From Sphingobacterium sp. GVS05A (GTDB lineage: Bacteria > Bacteroidota > Bacteroidia > Sphingobacteriales > Sphingobacteriaceae), in contig NZ_JAHXYR010000005.1 of the NCBI RefSeq assembly GCF_019969845.1, positions 310,001 to 374,000 on the forward strand: 64,000 nucleotides of DNA, given 5' to 3'. Positions 54,577 through 63,279 of this stretch are shown here, in pieces. Within the stretch, counting starts at the first letter, position 1; each line of letters begins with the position of its first letter. The notes beneath the pieces are model-generated. The model was given only the letters and a program-made list of their open reading frames with translations. It was not told the origin of the DNA and did not search any database. A program made the position numbers and the translations under genes.

Positions 54577-54617
54577 GAGATTATTGATAAATAGCGAACT
54601 AATTTCAAATTATATAG

Positions 54618-54625
54618 TATATTTG
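54618..54625 (+). promoter_or_regulatory. Bacteroidota -7 box before the FMN dehydrogenase
   Basis: TATATTTG matches TAnnTTTG 41 nt before the start codon, suggesting that the last gene of the fucose cluster can also be transcribed by itself. Confidence 0.45.
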
Positions 54626-54665
54626 GCGCGCAGATAATTCACTGCCAATATTTAATGCATCAATC

Positions 54666-55835
54666 ATGAGCCAAAAGTTTACATACAATACCCGATTTCC
54701 TGCTGTTGAAGACTTGAGAAGACAGGCAAAGAAAAGAATACCGAAATTTGCGTTTGACTATTTAATAGGTGGTTGCAATGAAGAGCTGAATCTTGCCAGA
54801 AATGAAAATGATTTTGACAATATCCTATTAAAGCCGCAATATCTTCAGACGAGCGGGGAAATTGATATGTCCGTAGAACTTTTTGGTCGCCATTATAGTG
54901 CGCCATTCGGTGTTTCGCCGATTGGCTTACAGGGCTTGATGTGGCCTAATGCACCAGAAATTCTGGCAAAAGCCGCTGCAGAAAATGATATCCCATATAT
55001 ATTGAGTACCGTATCGACAAGTAGTATTGAACGTATTGCTGAAGTGTCACAGGGTAAAGCGTGGTTTCAGCTTTATCATCCTACGGAAAATAAATTGCGC
55101 GATGATATCCTGCGACGTCTGAAAGAGGTAGAATGTCCCGTGCTTGTTGTTCTGGTCGATGTTCCGGCTTTTGGACTTCGGTACAAAGAGATTAAAAGTG
55201 GATTGTCTATGCCTCCAAAGATGAACATCGCCAATATCTTACAGACATTTGCTTGTCCTACCTGGGGAATTGAAACACTTAAACATGGTATTCCATCTTT
55301 TGCAACCTTAAAACCTTATATGGAGAAAGGCCTGGATCTGGCGCAGCTGGGGCAATTTATGAACAGGACGTTTACTGGTAAAGTAGATGTTGAAAAGATC
55401 AAAGCCATTCGGGATTTATGGAAGGGACCTTTGGTGTTAAAAGGGATTGCTACCGATGAGGATATGCAGGCTGCTATTGCATTGGGTGTAGATGGCGTTA
55501 TCGTCTCTAATCATGGTGGAAGACAGCTCGACGCTAGTGAATCATCCATTAATTCATTGATTCATCTGGCAGCCAATCCAGATTATAAAAGCAAAATCAA
55601 GATTATGTTGGATGGTGGTATCCGTTCTGGAGTAGACCTAGCCCGCGCACATGCTGTGGGATCTGAATTTAACTTTATGGGGCGACCATTTATGTACGGC
55701 GTAGGTGCCCTGGGAAATGCAGGCGGAGAACATACCATCAACATGTTCAAAGCACATCTATTTCAGGTGATGAAACAGCTGAGCATTTCGAAGATTGACG
55801 AGTTTCCAAAACGTTTACAGAAGATATTATCCTAA
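54666..55835 (+). CDS. FMN-dependent alpha-hydroxy-acid dehydrogenase (L-lactate type)
   Basis: 389 residues, the LldD/glycolate oxidase TIM barrel. YNTRFPAVEDLRRQAKKRIPK and FAFDYLIGGCNEE at the start, FGVSPIGLQGLMWPNAPE, then the active site SNHGGRQLD with catalytic His283, LDGGIRSGVDLARAHAVGSE and FMGRPFMYG. It should oxidise an L-2-hydroxy acid to the 2-keto acid. In the oxidative fucose pathway the end products are pyruvate and L-lactate, so oxidation of that lactate to pyruvate is a fitting role. It has its own -7 box. Confidence 0.9.
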   Translation: MSQKFTYNTRFPAVEDLRRQAKKRIPKFAFDYLIGGCNEELNLARNENDFDNILLKPQYLQTSGEIDMSVELFGRHYSAPFGVSPIGLQGLMWPNAPEILAKAAAENDIPYILSTVSTSSIERIAEVSQGKAWFQLYHPTENKLRDDILRRLKEVECPVLVVLVDVPAFGLRYKEIKSGLSMPPKMNIANILQTFACPTWGIETLKHGIPSFATLKPYMEKGLDLAQLGQFMNRTFTGKVDVEKIKAIRDLWKGPLVLKGIATDEDMQAAIALGVDGVIVSNHGGRQLDASESSINSLIHLAANPDYKSKIKIMLDGGIRSGVDLARAHAVGSEFNFMGRPFMYGVGALGNAGGEHTINMFKAHLFQVMKQLSISKIDEFPKRLQKILS

Positions 55836-55856
55836 TATAACCATAATAGAAGTAAA

Positions 55857-55900
55857 AAAGCCGTATTAAACACAACCATTGCCGTGCTTAATATGGCTTT
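55857..55900 (-). terminator. Hairpin between the fucose cluster and the fimbrillin unit
   Basis: Thirteen-base repeat with one G-T pair (55857-55869 and 55888-55900). The minus-strand exit has a run of six T, so it ends the fimbrillin-side transcript; it may also slow the + transcript. Confidence 0.75.
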
Positions 55901-55925
55901 ATGCATACTGATTCTGTGGGGATTG

Positions 55926-56093
55926 TTACCAGTCTATTGTTCTGTTGTCATTGTCGCCAAGCCCCCATTGTTCATTGACTTGTCCGTTGGAGTCTTCGGG
56001 TCTAGCAGTTGCTGAACCGGCTGCGATACCTTGCTCGAGTTCGATCTGGTACGCCTTAACCTCCGGTGCGATATAGGCTATTTTCTTTTTCAT
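55926..56093 (-). CDS. 55-residue peptide downstream of fimbrillin
   Basis: Begins MKKKIAYIAPEVKAYQIELE and continues QGIAAGSATARPEDSNG, ending NRTIDW. Small proteins with this layout (basic start, PEV-x-x-YQ-x-ELEQGIAAGSA, acidic Asn/Asp-rich tail) occur next to fimbrillin-type genes in Bacteroidota from memory. It follows the fimbrillin gene by 62 nt on the same strand before a terminator, so it is probably expressed with it. No signal peptide is apparent. Confidence 0.75.
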   Translation of the reverse strand: MKKKIAYIAPEVKAYQIELEQGIAAGSATARPEDSNGQVNEQWGLGDNDNRTIDW

Positions 56094-56155
56094 AGTCTTT
56101 TATTTATTGTATTATGTTTGATAAATCTGTTCTTATTTTTTCTAGCTATAAGTTC

Positions 56156-57784
56156 TTAGCTACAAGGTATTTTCTTCTTTCCAGCACCTACACCTTTAAT
56201 GATCGTACGACCATCAACAAGCTGAGTTACTTTTACAGTGTTGCTCTGTGTGCTTCCCCAAGGAAAGGTATTGAAGGCATTACCATTGTTCAATACAAGT
56301 TCATATAAAGGTCCACCATTGACTTTGCTACCGAACATAGTCACTTTACCTGTTCTGCTGATCACAAGTTTGATCAACGGGTTGGCGGCGGTTCCTTGCA
56401 TATTATAGATTTGAGCAATTCTATTATTTGTTTCTACATTATTTCCTGCATATTTACTTCCATCCAGGAACTGGATATTTTGTGCTGAAGATGCGCCAAC
56501 TTCAAACTGGATTTCATTTTTTGCCAGTTTCACGCCATTAATTTCCATATTGAAAGCATTGTCCAGTTCGGTGATGTCAAACACAAATCCATAATCTGCT
56601 GCGGGAGCAGTGAAGTTTCTGGAGATAGTGGTTCCGCTTGGATAAAATACACCATCAATACGGATTCCAGTTTTACCATTAACGACCACTGCTGGATAGC
56701 TCCAGTTTAGACCATTACTGGTCACATCTTGCGTACAGGTTTTGAAATTAAGCTTCAGATCATATTTCTGTCCGGGATTGATCTTTACATTTGGAATGGT
56801 AACATTTGATTTGGTTTCACCATCAATGGTCAGGCTTCCAAGTTTAAGCGTTCCAGTACTTGTTGCTGGGTGGATCAATAGGGAAGGAGTGCTGACAACT
56901 GTACGTAGTCCAATACCCAAAGCCGGAAATTGTGCTTGTACACCTGCGTCGTTCAATCCGTTGTATGTAAGTGCTTCATCCGAAAGTTTTAAGTTGGCCG
57001 ATGTATGACTTGGTTTAAACACTGCATTTTCAAGTTTGGTGATTGCCCCGGTCATGTTGGCATCCATTGTCAAAGTTGTGATAATCTGACTTAAGCGGTG
57101 TTTCAACACAACATCTAGGTTGTTAACGCCTTTGTTTACTTTCAGCGTGTTAGCGAAATACATCAGGTCGCCACTGATGTTATTGAGGCTTGCTGAGGAT
57201 AAAGTACTTTGATTGCTAATATTAGGTACTGTACTTGTGCTATTTGTTGAGTAAGCAACAAATGTGTAGGTTTTTCCGGCATCAAGAATAATCCCCTCTG
57301 CAGCAGCTTCTCCGCCATAGCTATAGGTCTTTTCGGTAACGTAGTTACCTTGATCATCATATACAACTACTTTATATTTAACATCTTTGTCCAATTGTTT
57401 CTCAGTTATTTGAGTTGTCGTTGTTGCTTTGGTGCCCGATGAGGCCACCAATCCTTTATTGACAGCGGTAGCAGAGCTATTTGTCAATACGACATCAATG
57501 GACGAACTATTTCCGAAAGGAACAGTCATCTCCTGTACTTCAGAAGCACTGCTTGCGGAAGAGGCTTTTGTGGACCCTTGCTTTTGGCCGACAGCGTTAC
57601 TTTCGTTCTCACCATAGGCCTCAACCCCCCGAAGATTGATCTTAACCAGAGTTTCCTCGGTTAATGTGGTGGTTTCGCCACTCTTTTTACAAGAGTAAAT
57701 ACTTGAAGCAACCAGTATAATGCATCCCAGCATCAGTACATTTTTAAGGTTGCGGTAATTTTTCATTTTCATGTAAGTAGACAT
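56156..57784 (-). CDS. Fimbrillin family (Mfa/FimA-like) lipoprotein
   Basis: 542 residues. Lipobox Cys32 (ASSIYSC) when counted from 57784; the ATG codons at 57772 and 57766 (MKMKNYRN) are more usual starts and would shorten the cytoplasmic part. A Thr/Ser-rich beta-sandwich follows with ILDAGKTYTFVAYSTNS, KGVNNLDVVLKHRLSQIITTLT and the fimbrillin-like INPGQKYDLKLNFKTCTQDV. This architecture matches fimbrillin family proteins of Bacteroidota. No usher-like or anchor fimbrial genes are adjacent besides the small peptide. Confidence 0.87.
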   Translation of the reverse strand: MSTYMKMKNYRNLKNVLMLGCIILVASSIYSCKKSGETTTLTEETLVKINLRGVEAYGENESNAVGQKQGSTKASSASSASEVQEMTVPFGNSSSIDVVLTNSSATAVNKGLVASSGTKATTTTQITEKQLDKDVKYKVVVYDDQGNYVTEKTYSYGGEAAAEGIILDAGKTYTFVAYSTNSTSTVPNISNQSTLSSASLNNISGDLMYFANTLKVNKGVNNLDVVLKHRLSQIITTLTMDANMTGAITKLENAVFKPSHTSANLKLSDEALTYNGLNDAGVQAQFPALGIGLRTVVSTPSLLIHPATSTGTLKLGSLTIDGETKSNVTIPNVKINPGQKYDLKLNFKTCTQDVTSNGLNWSYPAVVVNGKTGIRIDGVFYPSGTTISRNFTAPAADYGFVFDITELDNAFNMEINGVKLAKNEIQFEVGASSAQNIQFLDGSKYAGNNVETNNRIAQIYNMQGTAANPLIKLVISRTGKVTMFGSKVNGGPLYELVLNNGNAFNTFPWGSTQSNTVKVTQLVDGRTIIKGVGAGKKKIPCS

Positions 57785-58461
57785 TTTAATTTTACTTGTT
57801 TCTTAGTGTTTTTGATTGATTTGTACTTGTGTTATTTTTTTACTTTTTATTTATAGGGTTACTATTTAAGCGTATTGTCATTTTTGTTTTTTTTATCTTG
57901 TCAAAATTTATTGGTGCAATTATATATATAGCTTTCTGTTTAATCATTATGATTTTCATTAAGTAATTTTTCTTGTAGTGAAAGTTCTACAAACCAGCAT
58001 CAGTGTTTAAACGTTGATTTTAAGTGTTTTGACGGCGGTTATCTACTGTTTTATTTATAATTCTATTGGGTTAATATTTTCTCTCTGGTTAATACTGGGT
58101 TTCTGTTGGATAATCTGACGGGACGGACTATGATGATAGGAGCTATGCTATTATGGCATAGTTTTCGTATGAATTATTTATATGGACGAGTAAATAAGAT
58201 ATTCGTTATTGAAGCATATTGCCTGTGTAAGTCAATTTGGACTAAGCGTAAGCTTGGACTACAGGTTAGTGAGACAGTGCAATATGCAGTTGAATGTTTC
58301 AAGACTTTAATAGTTGGTCCCTATACAGCAGATTGCTGGCGATTGGTACCGTGACATAGGGACGGGGGGGTGTGGCAATCGCAATTAATATAGTACGCTT
58401 ACAAGGTGATGTTATTATAAAAGAATAAATTTTTGAAATATTTTTCTAAATTTGTATAACA
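57785..58461. other. Long intergenic stretch
   Basis: 677 nt between divergent units. It has an AT-rich first half, then an open frame from a TTG at 58106 to 58354 that lacks ribosome binding and family features. A run of seven G occurs near 58364. No operon-linked element other than the -7 box before 58462 was seen. Confidence 0.4.
58447..58454 (+). promoter_or_regulatory. Possible -7 box for the metal efflux operon
   Basis: TAAATTTG fits TAnnTTTG but lies only 7 nt before the ATG at 58462, which would leave almost no leader. Confidence 0.3.
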
Positions 58462-58791
58462 ATGAGGGTAATTGTTTTCATATTGATCACCTATATCTTG
58501 GGACTTTCCTTTGTCCCATGCAGTGATGCGAACATTCGCAGCGAGGTGACAGCTATGAAAACACAATTAAATGAACCTCATAATCATAGTGAAGATACCA
58601 CCGATGCTTGTTCTATTTTCTGTTATTGCAACTGTTGTAGCGGAAATATTACAGCCTTCGAATATCAGTTACCAAAAATTGAAGGTATCCCGATTTCAAT
58701 TTATTTTGATAATCGGATGCCGGTTCTCAATACGCCTATTTTATCTAACTACTTTGGAACTATCTGGCAGCCGCCTAAGGTAGATGCTTAA
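58462..58791 (+). CDS. Small secreted Cys/His-rich protein (DUF6660-like)
   Basis: 109 residues. An N-terminal hydrophobic segment (VFILITYILGLSFVPCSD) acts as signal; the mature part has HNHSEDTTDACSIFCYCNCC, a His/Cys cluster suited to binding Cu, Zn or Co ions. Proteins of this layout stand ahead of CusA/CzcA genes in Bacteroidota and are labelled DUF6660 in databases as far as I recall. It precedes the efflux pump by 149 nt in the same direction. A periplasmic metal-binding or sensing role is inferred. Confidence 0.75.
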   Translation: MRVIVFILITYILGLSFVPCSDANIRSEVTAMKTQLNEPHNHSEDTTDACSIFCYCNCCSGNITAFEYQLPKIEGIPISIYFDNRMPVLNTPILSNYFGTIWQPPKVDA

Positions 58792-58940
58792 TTATAACTT
58801 TTTATAGCCGTACGTAAACATTATTGGTGAATTTGCTTTTCTAATTAATGTTGGCCTACGGTGTGTAGCTGTAACTTTCGAGTTTACAGGGAAATAAGAT
58901 ATTCTATATATCTATTATTTAAGCATTAATCAAGCATATT

Positions 58941-61900
58941 GTGTTAGATAGTATAATTAAATTTAGCATCAAGAATAAGATCATTATTGGTTTAATGACC
59001 TTGTTACTTATTATTTGGGGCGGTTGGAGTGCAACAAAGCTGCCCATAGACGCCGTTCCGGATATTACTAATAATCAAGTACAGATTTTTACCTCCTGTC
59101 CGACCTTGGCGGGTCAGGAAGTGGAGCAACTGGTTACTTTCCCGATCGAACAGAGTATCGCTACGGTACCGAAGATCGAAGAAATCAGAAGTATTTCCCG
59201 TTTTGGACTCTCGGTGATTACCGTCGTTTTTGATGATGATGTCGATATCTACTTTGCGCGTCAGCTTATCAGCGAGCGTCTAAAAGAAGCTGTGGACCAA
59301 ATTCCACAAGGTATTGGTAAACCCGAACTAGCTCCCGTTAGTACGGGTTTGGGAGAGGTCTATCAATATATCATTCACCCCAAAAAAGGCAGCGAAAGCA
59401 AGTATAATGCAAAGGATCTACGGACCATGCAGGACTGGATCGTTGCGCGCCAGCTTTACGGTACACCCGGTATCGCTGAGGTCAATAGCTTTGGTGGTGA
59501 ATTGAAACAATATGAGGTCGCTGTTGACCCTAATCGCCTTAAGGCGATGAATATCACCATTCCGGAAATTTTCACCGCATTGGAGAAAAATAATCAGAAT
59601 ACCGGTGGTGCTTATATTGACAAAAAACCGAACGCATACTTTATTCGTGGCATTGGACTGGCTACGTCGCTGGAGGATGTGAAGAATATCGCGATTAAAA
59701 AAACCGGTGCTGTACCTATCTATGTCAAAGATGTAGCCGATGTGCGTTTTGGACATGCGGTCAGGTATGGTGCCCTGACATATAATGGGGAAGTGGATGC
59801 CGTGGGTGGTGTGGTGATGATGCTGAAGGGTGAGAATAGCAATGAAGTGGTCAAGCGTGTAAAAGAGAAGCTCCCTACGATCCAAAAATCCCTGCCCAAT
59901 GATGTGGTGATTGAACCCTACCTGGACCGTACGGATCTTGTTGGTCGTGCAATAGGTACTGTTGAGAAGAACTTAATCGAGGGAGCGCTGATCGTTATAT
60001 TTGTATTGGTGCTGTTTTTGGGTAACTTCCGTGCGGGGCTTATCGTTGCCTCAGCCATTCCATTATCCTTGCTCTTTGCTTTGGGATTGATGAATGTTTT
60101 TGGTGTGAGTGCCAATTTAATGAGTCTAGGTGCGATAGACTTTGGTCTTATTGTCGATGGCGCGGTAATTATTGTGGAAGCTACACTCCACCATCTTGGC
60201 CTGCGCAAGTCTACTGAGAAGCTGTCACAATCAGAAATGGATCATGAGGTATTCGAATCTGCTTCAAAAATCCGGACCAGTGCAGCATTTGGTGAGATCA
60301 TTATTCTGATTGTTTATATTCCTATCCTGACATTGGTCGGGGTGGAAGGCAAGATGTTCCGCCCGATGGCACAGACAGTAGGTTTTGCGATCTTTGGCGC
60401 ATTGATCCTCTCGCTGACATACATTCCAATGATGTGTGCCCTGTTTTTACCTAAAAAGCATCATGACAAGAAAACGTTCAGCGACCGTTTTATCGAAAAA
60501 CTTCAGCGCATCTATGCGCCTTTATTGCAGAAAGCTATCCGTTTCAAGTATATTATTGTCAGCTTGACTATCGCTTTCTTTGCGATATCTGTCTTCTTCT
60601 TTAAAAATATGGGCGGAGAGTTTATCCCGCAGTTACAGGAAGGGGATTATGCCTTTCACTGTATATTACCACAGGGAAGCTCTCTCTCGCAAAGTATAGA
60701 AACTTCCATGCAGGCTTCCCGTATCATTAAAGAGTTTGACGAAGTAAAAATGGTTGTTGGCAAAACCGGAGCGGCGGAAGTACCGACGGATCCTATGCCA
60801 CCGGAAGCGACCGATTTGATGGTGGTACTGAAACCCCAGAAGGAATGGAAATCCGGCCGAAGTTATAATGAACTCGGAGCAGCGATCCTTGAAAAACTGG
60901 AAGTTATCCCCGGTGTTTTCTTTGAAAAGAACCAGCCGATACAGATGCGATTCAATGAGTTAATGACAGGAATCCGTCAGGATGTTGCCGTGAAGATTTT
61001 CGGTGAGAATATTGATTCTCTGGCATCTTATGCGAATATCGTGGCAGCACAGATTCAGTCCGTTAAAGGTGCTACTTCCCCGCAGGTGGAGCGAGTATCG
61101 GGGCTGCCGCAGATCAATATCGTATATGACCGTACACGCATTGCCAATTACGGTCTTACGATTCAAGATGTCAATGACGTGGTAAGTACGGCTTTCGCTG
61201 GTCGCAGTACTGGACAGATTTATGAAAATGAACGTCGTTTTGATTTGGTTGTTCGTTTGGATACGACACACCGCAATAGTATAGACGATGTACGCAATCT
61301 GATGATTCCAACTGATACAGGTATTCAGATTCCATTGTCGCAGGTAGCGGCCATTGATTATAAACTTGGCCCCGCGCAGATCAGTAGAGAAGCTGGAAAG
61401 CGACGGATCGTCATTGGCTTCAATGTATCAGGAAGAGATGTGGAGAGTGTGGTCAAAGATATCCAACAACAGCTGTCGACCAAAGTGAAATTGCCTGCTG
61501 GTTATTATTTCACCTATGGGGGGCAGTTTGAAAACTTACAGAAAGCAAGTGCTCGTCTGATGATTGCAGTGCCTGTTTCCCTCTTGCTGATCTTTATGCT
61601 ATTGTATTTCACATTCCATTCCATTAAGCAGGCGGCGCTGATCTTTACGGCCATTCCAATGAGTGCAATTGGTGGTATTTTTGCCCTGATGCTCCGCGGT
61701 ATGCCTTTCAGTATCAGTGCCGGAATCGGTTTTATTGCTTTGTTTGGCGTTGCTGTACTAAATGGTATTGTACTGATCGGGACTTTCAACCAACTGAAGA
61801 AGGAAGGTATGGATGATATTTTTCAGCGCGTGAAGGAGGGAACATTGACAAGGTTGCGCCCTGTATTGATGACCGCTACTGTCGCGTCGCTGGGTTTTCT

Positions 61901-63272
61901 ACCCATGGCCATCAGTACGAGTGCTGGAGCGGAAGTCCAAAAACCGTTAGCGACGGTTGTTATTGGCGGACTGGTGACAGCAACGTTCTTAACGTTGTTT
62001 GTACTGCCTTTGCTGTATATTATTTTTAACTCAAAACTGAATATGAAAAAAGGAAATGCAGGTAAGACCATTGCGGCGGTATTGGTTTTCCTATTTTCTG
62101 CCACTGGATTTAAGGCATTTTCACAGGAACGGATTGGGATTGACAACGCAATCGGTATGGCATTGAAGAGCAATCGCCAATTTCAGGTCAATGAGGCCGA
62201 AATAACCGGAGCAAGTTATAATGTCAAAACGGCGAATGAAATCCCCAAGACGGGTGTTTTTGTGGAGAATGAAGATTACCGACCCAGCGATAAGACAGGG
62301 ATCATGAAAATCGGTATCACGCAGAGCATCGCGTGGCCGGGACTCTATTCGGCACGTAAGGAATATTTTAAGCAACAGCTAAAATACGCCAATCTGAATA
62401 CCGAAGTACTCAATGCCAATATCAAGAAAGATGTGCGCACAGCATATTATCAGCTCTGGTATCTTCAAGATAGACAGAAGCTCTATGTGGAGTTGGACAG
62501 TATCTACTCGGCAATGTTTAAGGCGACTGAATTACGTTTTAAAACCGGAGATGTCGCAGCATTGGATAAAATTGCTGCGGAGGCGAAGTTACGGGAGTTG
62601 CAGGCCCAATTGGTTCAAAACAAGAAAAATATGTTGGTTCAGCAGCAGCAATTGATGATGCTTCTCAACCGCAATGAATGGATATTACCTGTAGAGCAAT
62701 CGCTGGAAAAGATAAAAATGGACGTGGATGTACAAAATCCGTCGGTTGATGCCTCACATCCTGTTTTAGCTTTGCAACAACAGAATGTCAATATTGCATC
62801 CTCCAATATCGCGGTACAGAAAAATACAAATAAGCCTGAATTTTCGGGAAGATTCTTTTCGCAGCGCCTTTGGGGGGCAAAAGATCCTTTTACGGGCTTC
62901 TCGGTGTCGGCATCATTTCCTGTATTTGGGCTGGGTGCTTATAAAAGCAAGGTAAAAGCTGCAAATGCGGAAATGGAGGCGCAACAAAGACAACTGGAAT
63001 ATGATACACAAGTTTTTCAGACGAATAAGGTGAATGCATTGGCTGATATCGAGAAAAATGCTGCTTTATTGCAGTTCTATGAATCTGCAGGCCTCAAGCA
63101 AGCTGACGCCATCATCAAAGCCGCAAGTCTTGGGTACAGAACCGGTGAAATAAGTTTTGCGGAGATGAGCCAGTTCTTAAGCCAGGCGATCGGTATCAGA
63201 CAGAACTATTTAGACGTGCTCAATCAATATAATCAATCGGCAATCCAATACAATTACTTCAATAATAAATAA
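58941..63272 (+). CDS. czcA: CzcA/CusA heavy-metal RND pump fused to a TolC/CzcC-like domain
   Basis: 1443 residues. Residues 1-1034 form a complete HME-RND transporter (12 helices; MLDSIIKFSIKNKIIIGLM at the start), with the proton-relay acidic residues Asp400, Asp406 and Glu413 in AIDFGLIVDGAVIIVEA, equivalent to those of CzcA. From Met1035 a second module begins: MKKGNAGK, a hydrophobic stretch (TIAAVLVFLFSATG), KAFSQE like a signal-peptidase site, then an OEP/TolC domain to the end (IGIDNAIGMALKSNRQFQV). Fusions of this kind are known in the phylum. The pump exports Co/Zn/Cd or Cu/Ag to outside the cell; the exact metal cannot be read from the sequence. Confidence 0.94.
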   Translation: MLDSIIKFSIKNKIIIGLMTLLLIIWGGWSATKLPIDAVPDITNNQVQIFTSCPTLAGQEVEQLVTFPIEQSIATVPKIEEIRSISRFGLSVITVVFDDDVDIYFARQLISERLKEAVDQIPQGIGKPELAPVSTGLGEVYQYIIHPKKGSESKYNAKDLRTMQDWIVARQLYGTPGIAEVNSFGGELKQYEVAVDPNRLKAMNITIPEIFTALEKNNQNTGGAYIDKKPNAYFIRGIGLATSLEDVKNIAIKKTGAVPIYVKDVADVRFGHAVRYGALTYNGEVDAVGGVVMMLKGENSNEVVKRVKEKLPTIQKSLPNDVVIEPYLDRTDLVGRAIGTVEKNLIEGALIVIFVLVLFLGNFRAGLIVASAIPLSLLFALGLMNVFGVSANLMSLGAIDFGLIVDGAVIIVEATLHHLGLRKSTEKLSQSEMDHEVFESASKIRTSAAFGEIIILIVYIPILTLVGVEGKMFRPMAQTVGFAIFGALILSLTYIPMMCALFLPKKHHDKKTFSDRFIEKLQRIYAPLLQKAIRFKYIIVSLTIAFFAISVFFFKNMGGEFIPQLQEGDYAFHCILPQGSSLSQSIETSMQASRIIKEFDEVKMVVGKTGAAEVPTDPMPPEATDLMVVLKPQKEWKSGRSYNELGAAILEKLEVIPGVFFEKNQPIQMRFNELMTGIRQDVAVKIFGENIDSLASYANIVAAQIQSVKGATSPQVERVSGLPQINIVYDRTRIANYGLTIQDVNDVVSTAFAGRSTGQIYENERRFDLVVRLDTTHRNSIDDVRNLMIPTDTGIQIPLSQVAAIDYKLGPAQISREAGKRRIVIGFNVSGRDVESVVKDIQQQLSTKVKLPAGYYFTYGGQFENLQKASARLMIAVPVSLLLIFMLLYFTFHSIKQAALIFTAIPMSAIGGIFALMLRGMPFSISAGIGFIALFGVAVLNGIVLIGTFNQLKKEGMDDIFQRVKEGTLTRLRPVLMTATVASLGFLPMAISTSAGAEVQKPLATVVIGGLVTATFLTLFVLPLLYIIFNSKLNMKKGNAGKTIAAVLVFLFSATGFKAFSQERIGIDNAIGMALKSNRQFQVNEAEITGASYNVKTANEIPKTGVFVENEDYRPSDKTGIMKIGITQSIAWPGLYSARKEYFKQQLKYANLNTEVLNANIKKDVRTAYYQLWYLQDRQKLYVELDSIYSAMFKATELRFKTGDVAALDKIAAEAKLRELQAQLVQNKKNMLVQQQQLMMLLNRNEWILPVEQSLEKIKMDVDVQNPSVDASHPVLALQQQNVNIASSNIAVQKNTNKPEFSGRFFSQRLWGAKDPFTGFSVSASFPVFGLGAYKSKVKAANAEMEAQQRQLEYDTQVFQTNKVNALADIEKNAALLQFYESAGLKQADAIIKAASLGYRTGEISFAEMSQFLSQAIGIRQNYLDVLNQYNQSAIQYNYFNNK

Positions 63273-63279
63273 GTCAACA

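Noticed and set aside
58106..58354. 82-codon frame before the metal efflux operon
   Set aside because: TTG start, no ribosome binding site, mixed composition and no family; probably chance in a long gap.
59418..59885. 155-codon frame on - within the metal pump gene
   Set aside because: Antisense to a conserved RND transporter with no recognisable motifs.
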